64,000 nt of DNA from Wenjunlia tyrosinilytica (lineage in GTDB: Bacteria; Actinomycetota; Actinomycetes; Streptomycetales; Streptomycetaceae), in NCBI RefSeq assembly GCF_014646055.1, contig NZ_BMMS01000018.1, forward strand, positions 1 to 64,000. The letters are read 5' to 3'. Below, piece by piece: positions 1-11,051 of the stretch. Numbering within the stretch: position 1 is the first letter of the stretch; every line of letters starts with the position of its first letter. The notes beneath the pieces are model-generated. The model searched no databases. It saw only the letters and a list, made by a program, of their open reading frames with translations, and had not been told where the DNA came from. A program made the translations under genes and the position numbers.

Positions 1-2
1 AC

Positions 3-1445
3 AACATCGCGGCGGCCAAGGACCGGCCGCTGGTGATCGTGGTCAACGACAACGAGCGGTCCTACGCGCCCACCATCGGCGGGTTGGCCAACCACCTGGC
101 CACGTTGCGCACCACGGACGGGTATGAGCGGTTCCTCCAGCGCGGCAAGGAGATCCTCGAGCGCACCCCCGTCATCGGGCAGCCGCTGTACGAGACGCTG
201 CACGGCGCCAAGAAGGGGCTCAAGGACTTCATCGCCCCGCAGGGCATGTTCGAGGACCTGGGCCTCAAGTACGTCGGGCCCATCGACGGCCACGACATGG
301 AGGCGCTGGAGTCGGCGCTCCACCGGGCCAAGCGCTTCGGCGGCCCCGTCATCGTGCACTGCCTCACCGAGAAGGGCCGCGGCTACCGCCCCGCCGAGCA
401 GGACGAGGCCGACCGCTTCCACGGCATCGGGCCGATCCACCCCGACACCGGGCTGCCGGTGGCCGCCGCCGGAGCCGACTGGACGTCGGTGTTCGGCGAG
501 GAGATGGTGCGCATCGGCGCCGAGCGCAAGGACGTCGTCGCCATCACGGCCGCCATGCTCCAGCCGGTGGGGCTGGAGAAGTTCGCCAAGGCGTACCCGT
601 CGAGGGTGTACGACGTCGGGATCGCCGAGCAGCACGCCGCCGTCTCCGCCGCGGGCCTCGCCACCGGGGGGCTGCACCCCGTGGTCGCGGTCTACGCCAC
701 CTTCCTCAACCGCGCCTTCGACCAGGTCCTGATGGATGTCGCCCTGCACAAGTGCGGGGTGACCTTCGTCCTCGACCGGGCGGGAGTCACCGGCACCGAC
801 GGCGCCTCCCACAACGGCATGTGGGACATGTCGATCCTCCAGGTCGTCCCCGGGCTTCGGCTGGCCGCCCCCCGCGACGCCGACCAGCTGCGCCTCCAAC
901 TGCGCGAGGCCGTCGAGGTCGACGACGCGCCCACCGTCGTGCGCTACTCCAAGGGCGCCGTCGGCCCGGCCGTCGAGGCCGTGCGGCGGGTCGGGGGCAT
1001 GGACGTCCTGCGCGAGAGCGGGGCCGAGTGCCCCGACGTGCTGCTGGTGTCGGTGGGCGCCCTCGCCCCGATGTGCCTGGAGATCGCCGCCCTGCTGGAC
1101 GCGCAGGGGATCTCCACCACCGTCGTCGACCCCCGCTGGGTCAAGCCGGTCGACGAGGCGCTGCCCGCGCTCGCGGCCGACCACCGCGTGGTCGTCACCG
1201 TCGAGGACAACGGCCGTGTCGGCGGTGTCGGCTCCGCCGTGGCCCAGGCCCTGCGCGACGCCGGAGTGGACGTCCCGCTGCGCGACTTCGGCATCCCCCC
1301 GCGCTTCCTCGACCACGCCACGCGCAAGGAGGTCATGGCCGAGATCGGCCTGACCGCCCCCGACATCGCCCGCCAGGTCACCGGCCTGGTCGCCAAGCTC
1401 GACGGGCGCCTGGAGCAGGCCCACGCCGAGGTGGCCTCCGACTGA
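3..1445 (+). CDS. dxs: 1-deoxy-D-xylulose-5-phosphate synthase, 5' end outside window
   Basis: DXS condenses pyruvate and glyceraldehyde 3-phosphate with thiamine diphosphate, the first step of the MEP isoprenoid pathway in the cytosol. The frame is already open at base 3 ([10 protein letters not shown]...), so the first roughly 150-160 residues of the usual 620-650 lie before the window; 480 residues are visible. Seen motifs are the TPP-domain stretch [13 protein letters not shown], the VGPIDGHD turn, the transketolase pyrimidine-domain AEQHA with its catalytic Glu, [10 protein letters not shown], and the C-terminal [11 protein letters not shown]. It ends in TGA just before a strong hairpin, so it is probably the last gene of its transcript. 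No frameshift or missing motif is seen in the visible part. Confidence 0.97.
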   Translation, partial: NIAAAKDRPLVIVVNDNERSYAPTIGGLANHLATLRTTDGYERFLQRGKEILERTPVIGQPLYETLHGAKKGLKDFIAPQGMFEDLGLKYVGPIDGHDMEALESALHRAKRFGGPVIVHCLTEKGRGYRPAEQDEADRFHGIGPIHPDTGLPVAAAGADWTSVFGEEMVRIGAERKDVVAITAAMLQPVGLEKFAKAYPSRVYDVGIAEQHAAVSAAGLATGGLHPVVAVYATFLNRAFDQVLMDVALHKCGVTFVLDRAGVTGTDGASHNGMWDMSILQVVPGLRLAAPRDADQLRLQLREAVEVDDAPTVVRYSKGAVGPAVEAVRRVGGMDVLRESGAECPDVLLVSVGALAPMCLEIAALLDAQGISTTVVDPRWVKPVDEALPALAADHRVVVTVEDNGRVGGVGSAVAQALRDAGVDVPLRDFGIPPRFLDHATRKEVMAEIGLTAPDIARQVTGLVAKLDGRLEQAHAEVASD

Positions 1446-1473
1446 CCCGGGAGAGGGTCTCCGCGAATCGACC

Positions 1474-1511
1474 GGGGCCGGGCGCCACTCTTTCGGGTGG
1501 CGCCCGGCCCC
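1474..1511 (+). terminator. Rho-independent-like terminator after dxs
   Basis: A perfect 15-bp inverted repeat (arms 1474-1488 and 1497-1511) with an 8-nt loop follows the dxs stop by 28 nt. There is only TTCT after the stem rather than a long T run, as is common in Streptomyces. Confidence 0.85.
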
Positions 1512-1620
1512 TTCTGCGCAGGTGTGAGCGCACGCCTACGGGTGAAACGCCACAACAGGTGCTGCCATGGACGCCACGGCCGGTGATCATGGCACCAGAA
1601 CAACCCGCGGAGGTGTACCG

Positions 1621-3171
1621 ATGGACGCCAGCCCACCCCCGAGCCCTCCCCCCGACGTCGCCTCGCGACGGGTGTCGGCCCTGCGCACCAAGACCGTCGA
1701 GCAGTCGATGCGGGACACCGAGGAGCCGCAGCACGCGCTCCGCAAGTCGCTGTCCGCCCTGGATCTGACGGTCTTCGGCGTCGGCGTCATCATCGGCACC
1801 GGCATCTTCGTCCTCACCGGCACGGTGGCCAAGAACAACGCGGGACCCGCCGTCGCCCTCGCCTTCGTCGCCTCCGGTGTGGTGTGCGGGCTGGCGGCGC
1901 TGTGCTATGCGGAGTTCGCCTCCACGGTGCCCGTCGCCGGGTCGGCGTACACCTTCGCGTACGCCTCCCTCGGAGAGCTGCCCGCCTGGATCATCGGCTG
2001 GGACCTCGTCCTGGAGCTGGCCCTCGGCTGCGCCGTCGTCGCCGTGGGCTGGTCCGGCTACATCCGCTCACTCATGGACAACATCGGCTGGCACATGCCC
2101 GACGGGCTGGCCGGCACCAGCGACGCCGAGGGCTTCGGCTTCGACCTGCTCGCCTTCCTGCTGGTGCTCCTGCTGACGACCGTGCTCGTGGTGGGGGTCA
2201 AGCTGTCGGCACGGATCACCGCGGTCGTCGTGGCGATCAAGGTGTGCGTGGTCCTGCTGGTCATCGTCGCCGGGCTGTTCTTCATCAACTCGGCCAACTA
2301 CTCGCCGTTCTTCCCCGAGGCCGTGCCCGCCTCCGGTGCCGAATCCGGCCTCAACGCGCCACTGATCCAGCTGATGTTCGGCTACGAGCCGACGACCTAC
2401 GGCGTCCAGGGCATCTTCACCGCCGCCTCCGTGGTGTTCTTCGCCTTCATCGGCTTCGACATCGTGGCGACCGCCGCCGAGGAGACCAGGCACCCCCAGC
2501 GGGATGTGCCCCGCGGCATCCTCGGATCACTCGCCATCTGCACGGTGCTCTACGTCGCCGTGTCGATCGTGGTCACCGGAATGCAGAAGTACACCAAGCT
2601 GTCCGTGGACGCCCCGCTCGCCGACGCCTTCAAGGCCACCGGCCACCCCTGGTTCGCCGGTGTGATCAGCTTCGGAGCCGCCGTCGGGCTGACCACGGTG
2701 TGCATGATCCTGCTGCTCGGCCAGAGCCGGGTGTTCTTCGCGATGAGCCGCGACGGCCTGCTGCCGAGGGCCTTCTCCCAGGTCCACCCCCGGCTGCGCA
2801 CCCCTTACCGTTCGACCGTCCTGCTCGGGGTGATCGTGGCGGTCATCGCGGGCTTCACCAGCATCTCCGAGCTGGCCGGGCTGGTGAACATCGGCACCCT
2901 CTTCGCCTTCATCGTCGTGGCGGTCGGCGTGATCATCCTGCGCAACACACGCCCCGACCTGCACCGCTCCTTCCGAACGCCCTGGGTGCCCTGGCTGCCG
3001 ATCGCGTCCGTGTGCGCCTCGCTGTGGCTGATGCTGAACCTCCCGGCCGAGACCTGGCTGCGGTTCGGGATCTGGATGGTCGCGGGTTTCGTCATCTACT
3101 TCGTCTACGGCCGCCGCCACAGCAGGCTCAGCACGCGGGCGCGGCCGCAACCGACGAGTCCCGGCCCTTGA
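1621..3171 (+). CDS. APC-superfamily cationic amino-acid-type permease
   Basis: A 516-residue integral membrane protein of the amino acid/polyamine/organocation (APC) superfamily, close to the cationic amino acid transporter (CAT/YhdG) branch. It probably imports an amino acid by proton symport; the substrate cannot be read from sequence. TM1 carries the family motif GVGVIIGTGIFVLTG, and about 12 hydrophobic segments follow, with FIGFDIVATAAEET in the mid region and a cytoplasmic Arg-rich C-terminus. The start at 1621 has GGAGG at 1609-1613; the in-frame ATG at 1567 has no such site. The preceding gene ends at a terminator, so this gene is probably transcribed alone. CAT members are usually 450-520 residues, so the length fits. 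Confidence 0.92.
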   Translation: MDASPPPSPPPDVASRRVSALRTKTVEQSMRDTEEPQHALRKSLSALDLTVFGVGVIIGTGIFVLTGTVAKNNAGPAVALAFVASGVVCGLAALCYAEFASTVPVAGSAYTFAYASLGELPAWIIGWDLVLELALGCAVVAVGWSGYIRSLMDNIGWHMPDGLAGTSDAEGFGFDLLAFLLVLLLTTVLVVGVKLSARITAVVVAIKVCVVLLVIVAGLFFINSANYSPFFPEAVPASGAESGLNAPLIQLMFGYEPTTYGVQGIFTAASVVFFAFIGFDIVATAAEETRHPQRDVPRGILGSLAICTVLYVAVSIVVTGMQKYTKLSVDAPLADAFKATGHPWFAGVISFGAAVGLTTVCMILLLGQSRVFFAMSRDGLLPRAFSQVHPRLRTPYRSTVLLGVIVAVIAGFTSISELAGLVNIGTLFAFIVVAVGVIILRNTRPDLHRSFRTPWVPWLPIASVCASLWLMLNLPAETWLRFGIWMVAGFVIYFVYGRRHSRLSTRARPQPTSPGP

Positions 3172-3195
3172 GCCGCCGGGAGACCGGAGGGCGGG

Positions 3196-3201
3196 TACTT
3201 T
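3196..3201 (+). promoter_or_regulatory. Leaderless -10 box (TACTTT) of the GT-C gene
   Basis: TACTTT lies seven bases before the GTG at 3209, the geometry of leaderless actinobacterial transcripts. No good -35 hexamer is present at normal spacing. Confidence 0.5.
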
Positions 3202-3208
3202 GGTCCGG

Positions 3209-4669
3209 GTGTCGAACGCTTCCCCTTCCGCCACGCCAGACACAGCCGCCACAGCGACGCGCTACTGGCTGAGGCTGCTGCCGCTGCTGGCGGCGGTGGC
3301 GCTCGCCACCCGGCTGCCTTCTTTCCTGCGGCCCATCTGGAATCCGGACGAGGGGTTCCTCGCCACCCAGGCCCGCATGCTGGCCAACGGCGGGGTCCTG
3401 TACGACACGGTCGTCGACCGCAAGCCGCCGCTCCTGCCGTGGGCCTACCAGGGGCTGTTCGCGCTCTTCGGTGACGGCTCGCTCCAGCCGGTGCGGGTGC
3501 TCGCAATCGCGGCCCACCTGCTGACCGCGCTGGCCGTGGTCGGCATCGCGCGGCGGCGCTGGGGGAACCGCGCGGGCGCCGGCGCCGGAGTGCTCTACCT
3601 GCTGGTCTCCGTCGGGCTCGCGCCGGAGGACGCCCAGGCCGCCTCCTTCGAGGTCTTCATGCTGCCGGGGACGGCGGGCGCGTTCTACTTCGCCGACCGC
3701 GGGCGCTGGGCCCTCGCCGGGACCTGCGCGGCCCTGGCCGCGCTGACCAAGCAGACCGGCGGCGCGGTGCTCCTGCCGGTGCTGTGGATGATGTGGCGCG
3801 ACCGCGACCGCTCCGACGACCCCGGACGCGGCGGAGCCCACGCCCTGCTCGGCTTCCTCGTCCCCATCGGGATGGCGGCGCTGATCACCGGACCGGGGCG
3901 CTTCCTGTTCTGGACCGTGACCGGCAGCGGCTCCTACGCCTCCTCCATGAGCGGCTCGTGGCCGACCGCGCTGGCCCGGGCCCTGGGGAACGCGGCCATA
4001 CTGTCCGCCGCCGCCGGCGCGCTGGTGGCCGCCATCGGCCACATACTGCTGCGCCGCCGAGCCGTGGCCGACGCCGACCTGTGGCTGTGGCTGGCCTCCA
4101 GCGCTGTCGCCGTCGTCGTGGGCTTCCACTTCTTCGGGCACTACTACCTCCAGCTCGTCCCCCCGCTGGTCCTCCTCGGTGTCGACGCCCTGCACCACCT
4201 CCCGCGCTGGCAGCGGCCCGCGCTGTTCCTCACGGCGGTCGTCGCGGGCGTGTTCGTCGTGTGGGGGCTGCTGCACCCCACCAAGGAGCTCGACCACGCC
4301 GAGGCCGTGGCTCAGGCGGTCGCCGAGCGCACCGACCGGCAGGACACCGTGCTGATCTGGGGGATGCACCCCGAGGACTACTGGCTCGCCGACCGGCAGC
4401 CCGCCAGCCGCTATCTGACCGCGGGGTTCCTGACGAATTTCAGCGGGGGCCGTGGACAGCACCAGGTCGGCAAGGCGCACGCCGTGCCGGGAGCCTGGGC
4501 CACGTTCGAGCAGGAGACCCGGGCCCGGCGGCCCGCCCTGGTCGTCGACGACTCCAGGGGCGCCCCGTACCGCCCGTCCGAGCTGCCCGCGCTGGAGCGC
4601 ATGCTGGACGACCACTACGAGCGGGTCGGCACGGTGGACGGCGCCGTGCTCTACGCCCGCAAGAGCTAG
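3209..4669 (+). CDS. GT-C fold (GT39/ArnT-like) polytopic glycosyltransferase
   Basis: About 486 residues with roughly 10-12 membrane segments. The first periplasmic loop has the acidic pair of GT-C enzymes (IWNPDEGFLATQARML), followed by VDRKPPLLPW, the usual context for polyprenyl-phosphate-sugar-dependent mannosyl- or arabinosyl-type transferases of the PMT_2/GT39 group. It likely moves a sugar from a lipid carrier to an extracytoplasmic acceptor, but donor and acceptor are unknown. The C-terminal soluble part (TVLIWGMHPEDYWLADRQPASRY) resembles other actinobacterial members. I prefer the GTG at 3209, set by a leaderless -10, over the TTG at 3200, which has GGAGGG at 3186-3191. It follows the permease by 37 nt on the same strand. 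Confidence 0.8.
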   Translation: MSNASPSATPDTAATATRYWLRLLPLLAAVALATRLPSFLRPIWNPDEGFLATQARMLANGGVLYDTVVDRKPPLLPWAYQGLFALFGDGSLQPVRVLAIAAHLLTALAVVGIARRRWGNRAGAGAGVLYLLVSVGLAPEDAQAASFEVFMLPGTAGAFYFADRGRWALAGTCAALAALTKQTGGAVLLPVLWMMWRDRDRSDDPGRGGAHALLGFLVPIGMAALITGPGRFLFWTVTGSGSYASSMSGSWPTALARALGNAAILSAAAGALVAAIGHILLRRRAVADADLWLWLASSAVAVVVGFHFFGHYYLQLVPPLVLLGVDALHHLPRWQRPALFLTAVVAGVFVVWGLLHPTKELDHAEAVAQAVAERTDRQDTVLIWGMHPEDYWLADRQPASRYLTAGFLTNFSGGRGQHQVGKAHAVPGAWATFEQETRARRPALVVDDSRGAPYRPSELPALERMLDDHYERVGTVDGAVLYARKS

Positions 4670-4719
4670 GAGGAGCCGGGCGGGAGCCGCCCGCGGCCGG
4701 CCCCGCCACACCGCTGTGA

Positions 4720-7077
<2,358 letters not shown>

Positions 7078-7124
7078 CGGGGTCCGCGGGTTGCCCCGAC
7101 CGCCGGTTCCACCGATTGAGGCAG

Positions 7125-7186
7125 AGGTCCCTCGGGCCGAATCCGACGCCCCGGCAGACGCCCGGGGCGAAGGGTCCGAGGGACCT
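7125..7186 (+). terminator. Nested double hairpin after idh
   Basis: An outer perfect 11-bp stem (7125-7135 with 7176-7186) encloses an inner GCCCCGG/CCGGGGC stem (7148-7154 with 7162-7168). It lies between the convergent idh and the minus-strand NYN gene and ends in TTCCC, so it may serve both strands. Confidence 0.7.
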
Positions 7187-7314
7187 TTCCCTGCCGGTCG
7201 GAGGCGGTTCCGGAATGGTCCGAGGCCGTCCCGGACCGACCCGAATCCGGTTCCGGGCCGGCTCCGGCCGGGTCCCGGGCCGACGGTCGCTCCCGGCTTC
7301 CGGGCCGCCGGCGT

Positions 7315-7719
7315 TCAGGGGCGGACCGCCTTGGGGCCGGCGACCTCGGCGCCGAGCTTCCTGACCCGCTCGCGCAGCTCGCGGTCGGCCGTGACGACGA
7401 GTACGGGCCGTTCGGGGGCCTCGGCCCTGGCCCGCGCCACCAGGTCCACGATCGTGTCGTCACCGCTGCCGGGCGCCGCGGTGACCGGCACGTCCTCCAC
7501 GGGCGGGACGGCGCGGGCCCTGCCCTCCACGACGAGCAGGACGTCCAGCGGCGGCCGCCGGACCCACTCCGGCACATCGGCCCGATCGGGCAGCCCCTCC
7601 CGGGCGATCGGGACCAGGGCGTCGCGGAGCCTCTCGTTCGCCGCGAGCCGGTCGCGCCACCAGCCGTCCGGCACCGAGCCGACGACATTCGCACCGTCCA
7701 CCACCACAAGAGGCCGCAT
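7315..7719 (-). CDS. NYN/PIN-like domain protein, putative RNase
   Basis: A 134-residue protein that begins [15 protein letters not shown], the typical opening of NYN/PIN-like nuclease domains with the metal-binding Asp8 and Asn11, and continues with [11 protein letters not shown] and [17 protein letters not shown], where the other acidic residues and the DR pair of the fold sit. Family members cut RNA using divalent metal; the substrate here is unknown. The ATG at 7719 has GGAGG just upstream, and longer in-frame extensions overlap the next gene's reading frame and are not used. Streptomyces annotations often call such proteins NTP-binding. It converges with idh. Confidence 0.75.
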   Translation of the reverse strand: MRPLVVVDGANVVGSVPDGWWRDRLAANERLRDALVPIAREGLPDRADVPEWVRRPPLDVLLVVEGRARAVPPVEDVPVTAAPGSGDDTIVDLVARARAEAPERPVLVVTADRELRERVRKLGAEVAGPKAVRP

Positions 7720-7826
7720 GCCTCCAGCCTCGCGCAACGGCCGGTGCCCCGGCGAGCCGGACCGCCGACGGGGCTGCCGACGGGTGCCGTTGACGGGTGC
7801 TGTTGACGGGTGGCCCTGAGCGTGCG

Positions 7827-8795
7827 TCAGCGGCCGTTCCAGCCCCGTGCCGCCTCGTCCAGCGCGTCCACGACGGCCGAGCGCCCGGCCGCGTCGGTAC
7901 GCACCGTGTGGCTGTTCTCGACGTGCAGGAACGGAATGCCGTGAGCGGCGGCGTCGCGCCCCTGCACATTCGTCGTGCCCTCCAACTGCCCGCAGGAACG
8001 CACCCAGGTCCGGCACGTCCGCAGCCCGGCGTCGGAGATCAGCCTGGCCGCCCTGCGGATCTCGGGGCCCGGCTCCGTGACGCCCGGGGAGAGCACCACG
8101 TCGTTCCCCGGCGAGCTCTCGTTGGCGAACCCGTGCAACTGCACCCCCGGCAGCCCGCGGGCCGTCAGAGCGGCGCACACGGCGTTGAAGACCGACCGCG
8201 CCTGGTGCGCCATGTCCGCCTCCTTGCCCTGCCCGGCGAAGCGGTTGGCCCCGGCGAGCACCAGCACCGCGCCGGGCGTCTTCGCGAACAGCTCCGCGCC
8301 CATCAGCTCGCTGTTCATGTCCGCCCGGGGGTGCGGCACCTGGACGCTGAACCGCGCGGACCGCGAGAGGTCCACGTAGACCCGGCCCCAGCCGCGTCCG
8401 GTGTCCTCGCCCTCGCGCTCGGCTATCTCGGCGACCGCCCGCTCGGAGCCCTTGAGGCGCATGGTGCGGACGGTGTAGCCGACGTGCCCGAGCCGGGACC
8501 GCGCCGAGTCGATCCTGCCGTCGAGGACGTCCATGACGCCCGCGCGCACGGCCGCCCGCTCCTCCCGGCTCGGCGGCCGGTAGCCGCTCCGGAGGGGGAA
8601 CAGCGCCGTGTACGAGCCGACACGGTCGCCGAGTTCGACCGGCGAGGCGACGTCGGGAGGGCGGTCCTTCGGCTCCGGGCGGGACTTCGCGGTGAGCGTG
8701 ACCACGGTGGCGGCCACCAGCAACGAGGCGCACAGGGCCGAGACGAGGACGCGTCGGCGCCGCTGACGCGGCGCCGCGGGGGAAGGCGCGTACAT
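7827..8795 (-). CDS. Exported protein of unknown function, possible metal-dependent hydrolase
   Basis: A 322-residue protein with an Arg-rich N-terminus (PRQRRRR) followed by one hydrophobic segment (residues 16-35), so it is secreted or anchored outside the membrane. I do not recognise the family with certainty. The conserved-looking body has clustered possible metal ligands: H155 and D159 in VPHPRADMNSE, E163, H197 in ADMAHQ, H221 in LHGFANE, and H291/E293/H296 in HVENSHTVR, a layout that suggests a zinc hydrolase. Six Cys residues are present, some of which could pair outside the cell. The start at 8795 is set by TAAGCT eight bases upstream, a leaderless arrangement. It stands between NYN and fadB on the same strand, with a terminator before it. 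Confidence 0.7.
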   Translation of the reverse strand: MYAPSPAAPRQRRRRVLVSALCASLLVAATVVTLTAKSRPEPKDRPPDVASPVELGDRVGSYTALFPLRSGYRPPSREERAAVRAGVMDVLDGRIDSARSRLGHVGYTVRTMRLKGSERAVAEIAEREGEDTGRGWGRVYVDLSRSARFSVQVPHPRADMNSELMGAELFAKTPGAVLVLAGANRFAGQGKEADMAHQARSVFNAVCAALTARGLPGVQLHGFANESSPGNDVVLSPGVTEPGPEIRRAARLISDAGLRTCRTWVRSCGQLEGTTNVQGRDAAAHGIPFLHVENSHTVRTDAAGRSAVVDALDEAARGWNGR

Positions 8796-8803
8796 ATGGC
8801 CGT

Positions 8804-8809
8804 AGCTTA
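8804..8809 (-). promoter_or_regulatory. Leaderless -10 box (TAAGCT)
   Basis: TAAGCT ends eight bases before the ATG of the exported protein gene, and no ribosome binding site is present, so transcription likely starts at or next to the start codon. Confidence 0.5.
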
Positions 8810-8871
8810 AGCGCCCCGGTCCCGGCCGCTCGCACCGCATGGCTCCCGGCCCCGCGCCCGCAACGCCGAAA

Positions 8872-8899
8872 CGGCGGGCCCCGGGACAGGGGCCCGCCG
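8872..8899 (-). terminator. Terminator after fadB
   Basis: A perfect 11-bp inverted repeat (8872-8882 with 8889-8899, loop 6 nt) lies 31 nt downstream of the fadB stop on the minus strand. Confidence 0.8.
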
Positions 8900-8929
8900 G
8901 ATCAAGGGTTTCGGCGGCTCGCGCGAGGC

Positions 8930-11050
8930 TTACGCGGGCACGCTCGCCACGCCCGGGGCGAGGAACGGCTTGCCGTTGACCCGCTCCGAGACGCCCGCAC
9001 GGTCCAGGTACGGCGTGATGCCGCCCAGGTGGAACGGCCAGCCGGCGCCGGTGATCAGGCACAGGTCGATGTCCTGGGCCTCGGCGACGACACCCTCGTC
9101 CAGCATGAGCTGGACCTCCTGGGCGATGGCGTTCAGCGCCCGGTCGCGCACCTGCTCCTCGGTCAGGACGGTGTCGCCGACCTGGAACAGGGCCGCCACC
9201 TCCGGGTCGACCTCGGGCTTGCCGGAGTCGTAGGTGTAGATGGAGCGCTTGCCCGCCTCGACGATGCGGCCGAGGTTCTCCGACACGCGGAAGCGGTCGG
9301 GGAAGGCACGGTGGAGGGTGCCCGAGACATGGTGGGCGACGGCCGGGCCGACGAGCTCGAGCAGCACGATGGGCGACATCGGAAGGCCGAGCGGCGCCAC
9401 GGCGCGGTCGGCGACCTCCACCGGGGTGCCCTCGTCGATCGAGGCCATGACGTCGCCGAGGAAGCGGGTCAGGACGCGGTTGACGACGAACGCCGGGGCG
9501 TCCTTGACCAGCACTGCGGTCTTCTTCAATGTCCTGGCGACGGAGAACGACGTGGCCAGCGTGGCGTCGTCGGTCTTCTCGCCGCGGACGATCTCCAGCA
9601 GGGGAAGGACGGCGACCGGGTTGAAGAAGTGGAAGCCGACGACCCGCTCCGGGTGCTCCAGCTTCGAGGCCATCTCGGTGACCGACAGCGAGGAGGTGTT
9701 GGTCGCCAGGATGGTGTGCGGCTGGACGATCTGCTCCAGCTCGGCGAACACCTTCTGCTTGACGCCCATCTCCTCGAAGACCGCTTCGATGACGAAGTCG
9801 GCGTCGGCGAAGGCCACGGCCTTGTCCAGCGAACCGGACACCAGCCCCTTGAGGCGGTTGGCCTTGTCGTTGCTGACGCGGCCCTTGAGCAGCAGCTTGT
9901 CGATCTCGGCGTGGACGTAGCCCACGCCCTTGTCGACGCGCTCCTGGTCGATGTCGGTGAGGACCACCGGCACCTCGAGGCGGCGGGCGAACAGGAGTGC
10001 CAGCTGAGAGGCCATCAGGCCCGCGCCGACCACGCCGACCTTGGTGACCGGACGGGCGAGGTTCCTGTCCGGGGCACCGGCCGGGCGCTTGGCGCGCTTT
10101 TGGACCAGGTTGAACGAGTACAGCCCGGCCCGCAGCTCGCCGCCCATGATCAGGTCAGCGAGGGCGTTGTCCTCGGCGTCGAACGCGGCCTCGAGGTCGC
10201 CGTCCTTGACGGAGGCGATGATGTCCAGGGCCTTGTACGCGGCCGGGGCCGCGCCGTGGACCTTGGAGTCGGCGACCGTGCGGCCGCGCGCGACGGCGTT
10301 GTCCCACGCCTCGCCGCGGTCGATCTCGGGCCGCTCGACGGCGATCTCGCCCTTGAGGACGGCCGCGGTCCACACAAGGGACTGCTCGAGGAAGTCGGCC
10401 GCCTCGAAGATCGCGTCGGCGATACCGAGCTCGAAGACCTGGGCGCCCTTGAGCTGCTTGTTCTGGTTGAGCGAGTTCTCGATGATCACCGAGACCGCGC
10501 GGTCGGCGCCGATCAGGTTCGGCAGCAGCGCGCAGCCGCCCCAGCCGGGGACCAGGCCGAGGAAGACCTCGGGCAGGGAGAACGCCGGCAGGGCCGCCGA
10601 GACGGTGCGGTAGGTGCAGTGCAGGCCGATCTCGACCCCGCCGCCCATCGCCGCGCCGTTGTAGTAGGCGAAGGAGGGCACCGGCAGCGCGGCGAGGCGC
10701 TTGAACGCGTCGTGGCCGCCCTTGCCGATGGCCACCGCGTGGTCGCGCTCCTTGAGCGCCTCGACGCCCTTGAGGTCGGCGCCGACGGCGAAGATGAACG
10801 GCTTGCCGGTCACACCGACGGCGACGATCCCGCCCGCGGCGGCCTCGGCCTCGACCTGGTCGAGCGCCTTGCCGAGGTTGGACAGGCCCTGCGGGCCGAA
10901 GGTGGTCGGCTTGGTGTGGTCCAGGCCGTTGTCCAGGGTGATGAGCGCGAAGCGCCCGGCCCCGCCCGGGAGGTCGAGGTGGCGCACGTGAGCCTGCGTC
11001 ACGACCTCGTCCGGGAAGAGCTCCTGGGCGAGCTGCTGAAGGTCGGTCAC
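8930..11050 (-). CDS. fadB: Fatty-acid oxidation complex alpha subunit (enoyl-CoA hydratase / 3-hydroxyacyl-CoA dehydrogenase)
   Basis: A 706-residue bifunctional beta-oxidation enzyme. Residues about 1-210 form a crotonase domain (FIFAVGADLKGVE, NGAAMGGGVEIGLH, SLPEVFLGLVPGWGG); residues about 335-520 form the NAD-binding domain (VGVVGAGLMASQLA) with the GFHFFNPVAVLPLLEIV motif that carries the active-site His; the rest is the C-terminal dehydrogenase domain, ending in VNGKPFLAPG. It hydrates trans-2-enoyl-CoA and oxidises the 3-hydroxyacyl-CoA. The GTG at 11050 lies one base after the fadA stop, so the pair is translationally coupled. Domain order and length match the FadB/FadJ group. Confidence 0.96.
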   Translation of the reverse strand: MTDLQQLAQELFPDEVVTQAHVRHLDLPGGAGRFALITLDNGLDHTKPTTFGPQGLSNLGKALDQVEAEAAAGGIVAVGVTGKPFIFAVGADLKGVEALKERDHAVAIGKGGHDAFKRLAALPVPSFAYYNGAAMGGGVEIGLHCTYRTVSAALPAFSLPEVFLGLVPGWGGCALLPNLIGADRAVSVIIENSLNQNKQLKGAQVFELGIADAIFEAADFLEQSLVWTAAVLKGEIAVERPEIDRGEAWDNAVARGRTVADSKVHGAAPAAYKALDIIASVKDGDLEAAFDAEDNALADLIMGGELRAGLYSFNLVQKRAKRPAGAPDRNLARPVTKVGVVGAGLMASQLALLFARRLEVPVVLTDIDQERVDKGVGYVHAEIDKLLLKGRVSNDKANRLKGLVSGSLDKAVAFADADFVIEAVFEEMGVKQKVFAELEQIVQPHTILATNTSSLSVTEMASKLEHPERVVGFHFFNPVAVLPLLEIVRGEKTDDATLATSFSVARTLKKTAVLVKDAPAFVVNRVLTRFLGDVMASIDEGTPVEVADRAVAPLGLPMSPIVLLELVGPAVAHHVSGTLHRAFPDRFRVSENLGRIVEAGKRSIYTYDSGKPEVDPEVAALFQVGDTVLTEEQVRDRALNAIAQEVQLMLDEGVVAEAQDIDLCLITGAGWPFHLGGITPYLDRAGVSERVNGKPFLAPGVASVPA

Positions 11051-11051
11051 G

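Noticed and set aside
3200-3208. TTG at 3200 as start of the GT-C gene
   Set aside because: GGAGGG upstream is compatible, but TACTTT would place the RNA start after it, and GTG at 3209 fits a leaderless start better. It cannot be excluded.
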